From Choristoneura fumiferana (Eukaryota > Arthropoda > Insecta > Lepidoptera > Tortricidae), in NCBI RefSeq assembly GCF_025370935.1, contig NC_133490.1, positions 7,519,901-7,583,900 on the forward strand: a stretch of 64,000 nt of DNA, read 5' to 3'. Below the pieces are notes generated by a model that searched no databases, had not been told where the DNA came from, and saw only the letters and a program-made list of their open reading frames with translations. Positions 19,860-32,639 of this stretch are shown here, one piece after another; within the stretch, counting starts at the first letter, position 1, and each line of letters opens with the position of its first letter. The translations under genes and the position numbers were made by a program.

Positions 19860-22289
19860 TTCTTTTATTTCACGGACACAGTTTATGTATTAATAAAAAT
19901 ATCTATTTACATTTACACTATATTTGGCATCAAAGTATCATGTAAAAGACTTGACAAAATGTATAAATTATATTTGTCAAAATATAGGTAACTTTGCTCC
20001 TGGCTATAAATAAGCCCCAAACCATTTCTTGTTAACACCTAACATTTGAACCAAGCAATACTTAATACTGACATTTAATCGATAATGTTTTCTACATTTT
20101 GCTTAAACAAATATATAGTTGGTCTCATGGATTATAGCTTACATTCTCTTCTATTAAAAATATATTTATGTATGATATGAAAACGTTGACATCGACTATG
20201 GTGTATGAAGACCAGTTAAACTATTTTATTTGAAAACATAAAACAATTAAAGTCATCAAAAAATAAGAATAATTTTCCTTTAAGTTAATTTGTAAAATTC
20301 TCAATTAAATTAAAAGAACAAGTAAACAAATTTATAAAACTGTGTTTCTTGATAATTTTGTACAAGCTGTATTACTTAAATATCATTTAACTGTATTAAC
20401 AGAAACGGTATGTGCTACTTCAGGTATATATGCTATCTACAATAATAAGCATGTCTTAATAACAATGGATCCTACATACATTTTGTATAAAGTTAAATAA
20501 CTTCATAGCTATGTGTATTTATATACACATTTTTGCACGAAAGCTGTATGTTAAATTTGAAAACCCACAAAAACTGAAGTTACGAAGATCAGTCGTTATT
20601 TTTTTATGCCATTGAGATATGAAAAAAACGACTTTTTACAGTATAGGAATGGGGAACATCGAGAGACAAAAATTTTATTGTCACCATTGCGGAACATTAC
20701 TCTATTTATGTACTTATTAGATATAGATGACTTGTGAGAATATTGTTCTTTATGAAATATTAGTCGCTGGAAGCTTACAATTATTATGAACTGGTTATGA
20801 TCACGGGACACATTATTGTGCAAAAAGTATTATCACAGATAGAAATAATATGGTAACAAATGTTTAATAAGTACAGCAAACTGTCAAGAAGACGGGGACA
20901 CTATGCTGTTACATCGCGGATTCCGACTCAAATATATTTTTGAAGATTACAACTTGATTGATAAAATGATTACCTTGTCTGCTTACAATTGAAATCGACA
21001 TTATTATTATCAATTCCACGCGAAATAAATATCAACATCCACTTTTATAACATTTAACACATTTATCTAATTACATCGCATTACGTGTAAAATAACTGAG
21101 GACAATAATGTGGATTACGTTTTTAATTAAATACAGAAATTATAAATTGATTATTAATTTCCCGTAACCACGACGCTCAAAAAACTCATCAAAATAAAAA
21201 TTGGCTTCGTTATAATAGCCACATACTTAAAGCATAGAATACACAAAAGGTTTAAAATGACCAGCATTTTATAAAGACACACTTAAAATTACATACTTTA
21301 TAAACATCTACGTAACTTTACTACACAAACTATAAATGGCACTACGTATGGTTACATTTATCTAAAATTAAGTACATCAAAACATTTTACACACATCTTA
21401 ATATCAATATACATAATAGCAAAAAATATATTCACAATGTTTATTTAAAATAAACTTACTATTGGCATAAATCATTTATCTAGGAATAATAATAATAATA
21501 ATAAGCCAAACCAAACTAGCAGTGTCCCTCTTAGTTAATACTACTATTTATTTAAATGTACATTGTGTTTTACAAATTCAATATAAGTAAAATATTCACA
21601 CATAACGTAGGAATTTGTTCGAATTCATAGTCAATCATTTTTTTATTATAATTATAATCAAGGTCATAGTAAACGGAAAATACTTATAATTAAAAATACA
21701 ACTGTCCTTAAATAAATAAAACTCAATCACAAGTTGACATTTGATTCCTAAATACATATTTAAATTTGTGAACGGCACTTTTAGGAGTCGCTCGATGTTA
21801 GATTTTTGTATTTTATCAAAACAACAACATATCAACGTTTTTCTATTTGACCAGTTACCCGTTATCCCGTTTTACCACAACTATGCTAAGCTCATGTTAC
21901 ACTACTAAACATTATATAAAAAATGCTCGCAACAGATCTTTCCGAGACTCAAACAGTTATTTCTTTCACTCAAGCATTAATTACGGTACCTATATATTTA
22001 AATCTTGATATCTACTGTTATATAAAACAAAACATGTAAAAACGTGCGACGTCGTTTTAAGCGTTAAACAAATTCGTTTATAAAGCACTTTCGCTCTTGA
22101 TGTTACCAACTGTCAGTCAGTATTACTTTTTTGTTGGCACACTTGATTATTTTCCCACTTGCTTTACAATGATTAGTACCCTTTCGAAAAGCGTAGACGC
22201 ATAATTGTGATTAAGACGCAATTTTACACTTCCGGCATAACTAGGAACGCTGAAGCTCGTTTAGCACGCCTAGCATTCTCATTTACTTT
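19860..22289 (-). other. Repeat-poor AT-rich stretch, possible long 3' UTR of the neprilysin gene
   Basis: About 2.4 kb directly 3' of the neprilysin stop codon shows no recognisable mobile element, unlike the flanks, and no exon. AATAAA on the minus strand (TTTATT at 19,864-19,869) could end a long UTR. Inference only. Confidence 0.35.
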
Positions 22290-22466
22290 TTACCATACTT
22301 CACATTTGTGTTTGGGGTTCATTTTCGAGCCAACGGGACAATGGAATTCTTCAGAAAATTCTTTCAGGTTGGAGATGGGGCCAATAACTCTGTACTTTGC
22401 TACGGTGTGATCATCCTTTTCTATTTGCATTTTAGTTGCCTCTTTAGTCATTGCAGAACACCATAC
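22290..22466 (-). CDS. Neprilysin-like last exon
   Basis: The acceptor TTAATTACAG precedes 22,466 and TAA is at 22,292-22,290. It encodes [12 protein letters not shown], then [27 protein letters not shown] and KHKCEVW. This gives the catalytic His794 and Arg800 and the conserved C-terminal CxVW that pairs with the start of the ectodomain. Confidence 0.95.
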   Translation of the reverse strand, partial: VWCSAMTKEATKMQIEKDDHTVAKYRVIGPISNLKEFSEEFHCPVGSKMNPKHKCEVW

Positions 22467-25400
22467 CTGTAATTAAAATTGCGTGTAAAGATGCCTTAAT
22501 TTTTTTCTGGTGCCTTTTTAACGTTTTATTACAACAACGCGTTATTATATGAATGGTAAATTTATCAGAAATTATAAGTAAGTCTAACAATGATACTTGT
22601 GTTGTATGGCCTCACGTTGCCTTTACCTTTCAATCTCTTTTGCAACATTCAAAGGAAAAAATACAGATGGGGAAAATCTCTTTTGATTTACTTGATACTG
22701 AAACCGTCCATTCTGTTTCTGATTTTTACCGTTATAGATATAAAGTGATCTTAGCGAGAATTATAAATTATTTTAATGAAAATAACGTCTTACTTGTGCA
22801 AAAGATATAAAGAAAAGTTGCCGATGATTGTACTTCAAGCCCGGTAGAGTGACATTCTCTTTGGCCTCCGTCCGGCTATAGTCCACATAAGCATGGAACG
22901 ATGCCTTTAAACCACCATTGTCTGCTATATTTTCACCTGTAACAAAATAATGCTTCTGTAACGACTTCTACCGCCATCTAGTAAGCAAATATAGAAACTA
23001 CCCTACATCGCGCCATCGAAGTTTCTCAACTCGGTCGGACGCATAATAAATATACAACATCCGACGCTCTTCATTCGGACTTCGGTGCCCAGGCATAATA
23101 TCTGCCTGCCTGCTGCTGTAAGGGGCTTAAGGTTATCCAAAAATAACGTCACGCCAGTTTTGGTACTTTACATCGCTCCGACTTTTTATTAGGTTAGGTA
23201 ATTAAATTTATATGTTTTATCTTCCTCTCTCCTCCACATAGTCCCATGAATGCGTCACGTTCCAAGGTTATGGACACCCCCTTGGTCTCCATATTTCGAT
23301 CATAACCTTTATTTTATTGGGTCTCCAATAGGTGGCGTTAACCGCTGTAAGTATTATGTATGTATGTTGATGATGATGATTATTATGTATGTTATCAACT
23401 TACCCAACGTCTGTTTCCCATTCAAATGCTGCCCCTCCATGGTGTAATCCGAATACTGCTTCTGTATGCACTCTGCGCGCTTCTTGAAACGGCTTATGGT
23501 AGCGTTGTTCCACCATTGGTTGAGATTTCCGAACCTAGAACATAATTCAAACAGCTTTATCTATTCTGGTTTTTTTTTTCAATGTATACTAGTTACGGTA
23601 TAAATACAAAAATAAAAGACTCCAAAAAAAACAATCATAATTTGATTGCTTAGTAGCGACATCTCTTTTCTGGGTGAGCGGTTGGTTCCGAAATAGTGTG
23701 ACGTCTGTCGACGCCACATAGATGTCGCTAGTGCTGCTGCTTAAGTAGCAAAGTAGAAATAAGCAACCTGAGATATGTATGCATAGGAAAAATTCGTGTC
23801 TAGATTCCTGTCCAGCAGTGGTGTAGGGGTTATAGCACGCAGTACGGAATGCTGAGGACCAGGGTTCGATTCCCAGTGCTGGTCTCTTTTACTGGTTTTT
23901 CTGTGCATCCATGTCTCAGTTTGTATTTTCGATATGGTTTCATGGGATACCCGTAAAAGTAACAAATTTGGAGTTAAATTAAAAATAGAAAAAGACTCCA
24001 AAAAAAAACAATCATAAAAATAAAAGATGTAAATAACGGGAAACCGTAAAAATAAATACAAAAAGCGGGAAGTAAAAACTTTGAACAGTGATCTATTTCA
24101 TAACAACGCCATCTCTCGTATCTTGTGGCTAGTGCAAGCTCTATAAAAGTGTACAACTATGTCGCACAGACTTGCGCATAGATGTCGCTAGGCGACCAAT
24201 TATTCGCTAATTTCTCCATAAAACCATGTCGTCTACATAAATACCAATCTTTGCTTCACCTTTGCGCCATGTAACACTTGGAACTGTTGGAACGCAGTTT
24301 ATTACCTACTTTGTTACTTAGTTAATAAGTAAAAAAATACTGTGGACTGGAGAACAATTTTTACAATGTCAAATAAAAAACGAATTGGTAACTGTAGGGG
24401 AGAAAGGTCCTTCAGTGGCAACCTCGAATCGGATCGAGGCACGCTTGGCAGACTAACAAAATTGCGAGAGTTGCAGGCAACCGGTTGCAAGTGGACAGGT
24501 CGTATCGTTCTTTGTGCCATTCTAAGGGCTCTCCCTTTGTCTTCTAGGTCTACGTCTTCCGGCTGACGGATCCCTACTCTTTTATCTGTTTCAGAACCCC
24601 TACTTATATGTATTTATAAGTGTTATCAACCCTGTCAACTGACCTGTCATACTCCCTCCCCTGGTCATCAAAAGCATGAGTGAGCTCGTGTCCCATTACC
24701 ACGCCCATGGCTCCATAGTTCACGCTCTTTGGATTGTCTCCATCATAGAAAGGCAGCTGCAACATTCCCGCAGGGAACACTATCTGGTTCTTCGTTGGGG
24801 TGTAATATGCGTTCACAGTTGACGGTGTCATACCTACAAAGGGTGGAAAATATGTTTCAATGCTAATACTTAAAATAATAAACGTTTATATCAGACTGAT
24901 CCCTATACTCCGTTTATTTTAACTATCAAAGAAACTTAACGGAATTTGCACAAGTTTTTGAAAGAAACAACGAAACTATTTAAAATTGTATTAACTTATA
25001 TAATAAAAACATAATAAATGCCGCTAATACATGTACATGTAGATATTTTTAGTCCATTTGTAAATAGGTAAGTAAGTAAAATTGGCTCTGTGCACGACAT
25101 CAGCCCCACTTAGCGTCCGCAACTTATTTGGCTCTGAGGCTCTGTTAACAACCACTCTATTAAGAGTGTACTTGTTACAGGGACAAGAAACAATAATTTA
25201 GAAATCTATTGAAATACTTTACCCCATTTAGTCTTATTGACAGGCTGGTCCAGTTTTTTCAAGTCGTTCTTCAAACTGAACAAGTTAAAATTGATGTTGT
25301 TCTCAAAATATTTATTGGGTTTGACTATCAGCTCCTGATACTGTTTGTCCAGTTCGTCCTTCTGAAGAATGTAGTCCGGGAAACCTGGAAAGTTTTGGGT

Positions 25401-28400
25401 TGATTTGAGAATTAGTATGAATTTGGGAAGCCAGAACATAAGGCCATCCTAGTATAACATATACAAGCTCGTGTCCATTGTCATCTTCCATCCTACAGAT
25501 GAAGACAAACGTAATTATAATACCTACTGCATTATGGACTATTGGTAAAATAATCGCTTCAGCATCACAATCACATCAGACAACCGATACATCTAGGGAA
25601 ACCTTGAAATCCTAAATACTGGGGTGTGGACCTTCACCCAGATACGAGTACTTTCTTTCTTTTTTATTTGTTTAAAACTGACCAGTCATTCATCTCTATC
25701 TCATCTGATGGTAAAATGCAGATGAGGTCGAAGTCGTGGCGCACTGGTTCAGTAGCAGGTTATTTACTCTGACCTAATACCGTTTGGACTAATTAAGTTT
25801 AGTAGTTATCAGTACTTGTTATTTCATCGGATTTTAACCCTTTGACCGCCACGGTTGGTAAAGCACGGCAGCTGAAAAATGTGCCATAGTGGCCATGTTG
25901 GCATTTCGTGGCGCATATGGAACGTTTTTAGATTTTGGCGGTTAAAAGGTTCGGCTGTCCGGGTGACCCCATATGTGGGGTCATGAAACATTTTTAAGGA
26001 GTCTTTTTTATAGGTTCACAACTTCAAACTGTCCTCAAAGTGGTAGCAAACTGGAGGTGTGACTTTGTCAAATATTTTTTTATGAAGACAGTGGACGCGT
26101 TAAGAATCGATTGTTACTTTAATTTCCTTACCAATCATATCAGTGATCGCATCAGCTTTCACCTCTGCTGCCATCATCGTCTCCGAATCCATCCAGTCCA
26201 GGTTCTTCAGGTTATTCTTGAACGCGTTCCTTATATTATCTATCATGAACTCTCCTTGGGTCTTCGCTTCTCCATGGAATACTTCACGAACAAACATGGC
26301 GCCTACAGCGAAACCTGGAAGTTAGAATAAACTTAACAACATACTTGTATGGTTGCGGAAATGTAATTGATGAAAGGCTGGAGCCTTTCACAATCAAATG
26401 ATGTAAGTACTGACTTAAGGTGCCATTTTTTGACATAGTTACTATGTCGTTTACTGCTAAAGTTCAATGCTAAACCTTCAGAAAAATCGTCAAAATTGTC
26501 TTAATACATAATTTACCGATGCCCGTTTTTAAGGCTTTTTAAATTGAGCTTATGATATCTTGTTCATATTCAAATCATTTATTCAGTAAGTAGGCCGCAA
26601 TGGGTTCTTTTACACGACATTTTTTTAAGTACTAGCGCTTTCAGAAAGACCATCATTGCCTCAAACTTGGCAGAAAGTCATTTTTTCAAAATTCCACGTC
26701 TACTTACTACAGTTAGTTGTCTCTACGTCTTAAGCCGTAATAGGTAGTTTATTTTTGTACTTACCAATTGCATTATTGGTGTCAGTAACACAGTATCGCC
26801 AGGATTCCTCGGTGCCTTCCGAACCGTAAAGCGCCTTGCGGAGAATTTTGGTGGCGTCCCGGAATGCCTTGGACAGGTAGGTCGATAGAGACCGGGAGAC
26901 TTGCCAGATCAGGTAGTTCTTTAGGATCCTGGGAAGTACGAGTATATAAAGATTATTTAGGTATGAATTCGAAAACAACTGTCACTGTTGCAACATATGG
27001 TGAACAGGCCTAACTATATCCTAACTAAACCACAGAATAAGTAGTAGTACGTCTTAGACCAAATCTTTGTGTACCGTCAGGTGTGATGGTGCTCAGATGC
27101 CAGTCTTTTATGATTAAGAATATTAAATTTGACACGGGCAATTTTGTTGCATGATAAAGCGTAACAAAGAAGAAATATACCTAATAATTATCATATCATA
27201 GTTAAAGAGGATTATAAGAGAAAAGTAAATGATTACTTAACTAATTTTATAAATTTAAAGATAAATAAATATGCACGATTTTGAACTCTTATTCAAAAGA
27301 CGAAATCAAAATATTCACTTGCAAAAACGTAAACTAATATAATTATTTGAAATTCACATTATCAAGCAAGAGTGTCCTATCAGTTCCGGCGACCATCTGT
27401 AATCACCCTTACATGAGCTAACAATACAATAAGGTTTAAATTGTGTATTACATGTTGTGTACTTACTTTTTATTTTCATCATTTTTAGTGTATTTTCTAA
27501 CAACTTTGGTCAAGTTTCTGAAGTATTCAGGCGCATAAACCACTATCCTATCTTCTTCTGTGATCTAAAAAAAAACAATTCAGATTAGGTACAGTCGAAG
27601 ACGAAACATTGGCAGGCGACTATACCTTGTCTATTTAACAGAGTTAGCAATGCGTTCTCTCTGTTGCACTTTTGTATGCAAATGAAAGGGACAAGAAATG
27701 GTCAGTGGGCGTCAACAATCGCACGTCGATGCGGGCTCGGCTTACATGCCGTTTGTTGGAATATTCGTAATATTTCTCGTGATTTTTGTTTGTAGTTAGA
27801 GGCACCCCAAATAATTAACTTATTGATAACATGACATTGTCATGTCATGTTTATTTATCTATTAATCATAATTATGTAATTTACGAGCCAGGTAAAAATT
27901 ATTAACCAAAGATAAGCACTTGAAAGCGTCCGCACCGTACGAGAGACAGACAGATGTTGACTAAATTTTGACAGGCATGTAAATCTATCTTGTGCCTGTG
28001 TATCGTCCTTATCGCTGACCAATGAGAGCTATCGTTTTTAGTTTTACTAGATGGCGCCACTGTTGCGTGAGGTTTTCAAGTGTGGCTTTCAAAGTCTATT
28101 ATTATGAGCGTGAAAACAAAGCTTATATTAAAATCATATTTAATACATCTTAAAACCGTACCATAAAAATATCGAGCAACCACAGTCTTGCGTAGTCCCG
28201 CTTTGTTCGGAAAAAAGGGAAGACAAAAGTTTTCAAAAAACAAAACTGTCTCAAAACACAGATATTCATTTCCCCTTATCGCATAATTTGCCATAACTAA
28301 TTTCAGGTAATGCAAAATATTCACAAAATTATTCTAATTATAAATAAACCCGCGTAAGCTCACCCAAAAACTATGAGATTTGACATTTCGGAGATCTCAG

Positions 28401-31400
28401 GCTACACTAGCGCCTCTAGCGGCCAATTCATACGCGATAGCCCTTATTACGTGCATTCTCTGTTTTCCAGTACTAACTCTGTTAAATAGAGAGAGTGGAC
28501 TGATAACATCGCGGGAGCTGCGAGCAATCGGTGGATTCATGTGGCGAGTTGTCGCTCATTGTGACGTTATAAGGAGGAGGTCTTTGTTCAACAGTTGACT
28601 CTTACGGATGATGATGATGATGACGATCGACGAAACTGGATGACTATATACTTGGGTGGAACCTTTTCGCTGCTAAAGAAATCAGTGCGGTATTTATTGA
28701 GTAAAGATTCCTTCGTACGCGATTCAGTTTTCTCGACTGTATCAATCATCTCGAGGTATCAATCATCGGGACTGGAAGAACAGCAGCGCTACTACGGAAC
28801 TCGAAACTCGAAGTTCGTGTCGTGCGGTCCCTCTGACACTTATACTATTTAACACGAGAGCGAGAGGGACGGTACGATACGAACTTCGAGTTTCGTAGTA
28901 GCCCTGCTGTTCTCCGCTTGCGGAGTAGTAAAAGTAACTATAACAATTCAAAATACATTGCTGTCTTGAGTAATTTGAAATTGATTTACGTAGACCAAAT
29001 CTTCAGAGTTGCCTGTCAATTTTATGAATAAGTAAAGATAGATCGAATTTTGAAACCACATCGCGAGGCGTTACTTTGCGGAGCCAGAGCCAAACTTCTA
29101 CTTCTGGGGTAACACATACGCTACATTTTAACCTACTCGTATTCCCACGGGATTCACGGGAAAAATTCCAAAACTTGAACCAATAAGCCGGCAGACCAAT
29201 TTTGGACAGGTGAAAAAAAGGAAGACCATGATGCTATTTTTGGGAATTACTGTGGAAATTTCGTACAATCCCAGAATTTGTCAGATCTAACTAAAGGCTA
29301 GTTTTATCATACTTACTTTCCTCCCAACTAAACTAAAAGCATCGTTGAAGAACACCGTCCAATTCAGGAAATTGGCTTCCTTTTGCCACTGCTTTATTTT
29401 ATAGGGATTATACAACCCCTCTTCATCCCTCCTGTCTTCAGAAGGGGTGGTTATTCCCGCCAAATCAGTCTCGAATTGTATGACTTTGCTCATTTGTTCT
29501 TTCGCCACCGTTTCGTTGGCTCCTAGGAGTACACAGACTCTAGTCATATAGTTCAGGTATGCGTCCAGAACCTTTTTGTGGCCTGTTTTATTGAGGTAAT
29601 AGTCCCGGGTTGGAAGATTCAAGCCGCCTTGGTCTAACTGAAATGAAAAAAATGGTTCAAGCGGAAATTGGAGCCAGAAGAAGAAGATAGAAGATTTATT
29701 TGCATAGAATAAGTAGGTAGGTACATCAAATGTCATTAAATGGTAATGAGACGAAAGGTTGCTAAGAGAATCGATCATCGCATCGATTTGATCCCTAGGA
29801 TTCAGTAGATAGAAATGTTTTACCTAAATTTGTAGTAAAACTTCGGATTTCCGAATGTAGTGTAAATGTAGCAACCCTAACGCCATCTAGTCATCAAATG
29901 AATGAAGGAACTGCTATACCGTAGAAGTAAATAGGAAATCTCTCTAGACTAGAGCTATACAGCCACCTATTTGGTTACCTTGTAAAAGGATATGTTTTCT
30001 ATATTGCTTACTATATGCGGTGTACAACTGTAGCTTGCACTGATACTGTCATTCTTGTTCTACATCACGCTATCGAAGTATCTCCAAGTGTCACAGCCTG
30101 CCTTCGAACTTCAGTCTCTAGGCAGGCGTATAACAACTGCCTGGATCTCTCTATTGTAGCCTCTCTCCGCAGTGGTCACTTTTGTAATAAAATTGTTGGT
30201 TAAACTAAGCTAACAAAAAGGGAGGAAAATTTTTGGGCTATTCCTACATAAATAGTGGTTCTATACAAAAATGACTTAAATATTTTGCTTAGGATTGTTT
30301 GTAGAAAAAAAAAACATTTCCATACATTTCGATACAATCGATCGCCTAAAACTTAATCTAAGCAGACTTTTTGCTGCATGTAACCCTAAGGCATGGATTT
30401 ATTTTATAGTTTGTAAAAATAGAGGACTTTGTTTATGTCAATACTGTAGTCATTGAGAAAGAGAAAAATAACTTACAACTATAACATGTTCAGAAGAATT
30501 CCTATCGTCTTCCGTAACCGCCCAATTAAAAAGTCCGCCTAAATTGTACCTGAAAATATAAAACATACCCGAGAGGTTAGAATAGAAGACGTCGCGGGGA
30601 CCGAAGAGCTGATAGCTTCCTCGGACAAGGAATTAGCTTAGCTGTTCAAAGAGGGAACGCTGCCATTTCCAAAAAAAAAAATACAAATGATTTGTTTCAC
30701 AAATGTTTCATTTGGCCAAATGCCTTTTATTCTGAAGTTGTAAAGTGAACAGTTTTAGTAAAAGAATAGTAGTATCTACCACTAGTGTATGTACCTAAAG
30801 GGCAGCGAAAATTATCTTAGCGGCTAAATAGCCAGAACGGGCCCTGATGGTATTGTACGTAAATCTAACAACTTACTTATTCTGTATGTCCTGCAGCATA
30901 ACCTGCAGGTCGAATTCCTTAGTATCATTCAGCGTGCTGTTCAGCAGGTGCCACCCTCCAAGCTTGCTGATGACTGCCACCAGTGGCTTCTCAGCTAACT
31001 TCTCTATGGTCTCGTTAGTGTCTATGCAAGCATCGTAGTACACTCTCGCTTTGAATTCAGCTCCGTTTTTGTCAGAGACGTTGACTTTTTCTAAAAAAAA
31101 ACAGATAATATAACATAGCACCACCCAGAACCATTTTACATTTCAGTTTTGGCGTTTCTACGTCATTTATTTACTTACACGCATAAAAGGAAAATCCGCA
31201 TACGTAAGTATAACACGCCATCAAAATCCTCACAAAAAATGACCATAACAATGACCGCTAACTTTTTCACAACAATACCCAACCATGTTAGGCTAACTAT
31301 CCAAATTGAACAAACGGAGGCGCTGGCAAACAAGAAACGCAAATTTCGTGTGCTGATAAAATGTACAAAGTACTGAAAAATTGACAATGACGGTCTAATT

Positions 31401-32602
31401 CAGTGGAAGTATATAATAAGTGGATTTAAAGAAACACGTAACTTGTACAGTCGACGCCGTATAACAAACATATTAGTCTTCTTTATTACCCACTACTGGG
31501 ATGGAATGCGGCAATTAAATACATTATATTTTCTTTCTTTCTTTCAATTAGGTACACTTACTTTTTTCTTTTGCTTATTAATACAGGATGTCATCGTAAT
31601 CTACTTACTTAATGATAAGTTACAAAAAAATAATCAAACAACGTTACCAACAAAAAGTTGGAAAACCCCCGACATTGTCACTTCAAAGTTTAAAACGGCT
31701 GAACCGATTTTGATAAAACATGTCTAAGAACCATTGCTAGAAAACCGGCTTTCAAATAAAAAAAACCGCATCCAAATCGGTTCACCCGTTTAAGAGCTAC
31801 GGTGCCACAGACAGACACACATAGCGGTCAACTTATGACACGCCTCTTTTTGCGCCGGGGGTTAAAAAGCCTCTAGGTGCTCGTAGAACGGTTTTCCCAA
31901 CATACTTATACGAGTATCTAAGCCGCAAAAGTATGAATTCAATATCAGTGACTAAATAATATCACTTCCAAGTCAATGTGACGTATTTTTTCTGATGTGG
32001 GAAAAAAATGGTGAAACACTTACTTAGACGACTGTACAAGCTGTAACAAGTAGTAAGTGAACGCGCAAATATTAAACATTTCAATACAGTCGATTTTATA
32101 AGGCATTATATCGTGTTAGGCGAATGGTTAGAATCCTCTGTTTTTGTCATTTCTCGGACGATTCGCGTTAAATCTAAACGCTAATTTAACTGGAGGTTAG
32201 ATGACCTGATATCGGGAAAACCTGTGTGATTTTTAATAGCACGGACATGTTAATTTTTAGCCAGGAAGAGGTAGTTCTGCATTTTAATCGGAAGTACATC
32301 CGATTTTGTTAAGAGTTTACTATATAGGGCAGAAGAGTATTAAAATTTTCAAAAGTTTATACTGCAACGATTAAAGTTTATAATGATTTATTACTATACA
32401 TTTATTTCAAATGTATACTTAAACAATAAATGGCCATAAACGGTACAGTGAACACAAACGGTACTTCTGCCGTACATAGCTAGTTCTATTTACCATAGGT
32501 AGTTGCTTATATATAAATAATTTCAATGTCACTGTAAATACAAAGGTCTATGTTTATACGTTTGAATCATTACGCCTTTTTAAAACTAAACATATTAACA
32601 GC

Positions 32603-32639
<37 letters not shown>

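Noticed and set aside
23812..23885. Possible tRNA genes (B-box GGTTCGATTCC), also at 43,190 and 53,800
   Set aside because: No complete cloverleaf could be drawn, and the heads are followed by SINE bodies with repeated copies, so they are tRNA-derived SINEs.
28595..28852. Acidic frame starting [12 protein letters not shown]
   Set aside because: The Asp run is a (GAT)n tail of a LINE fragment, continued by chance into a MITE.
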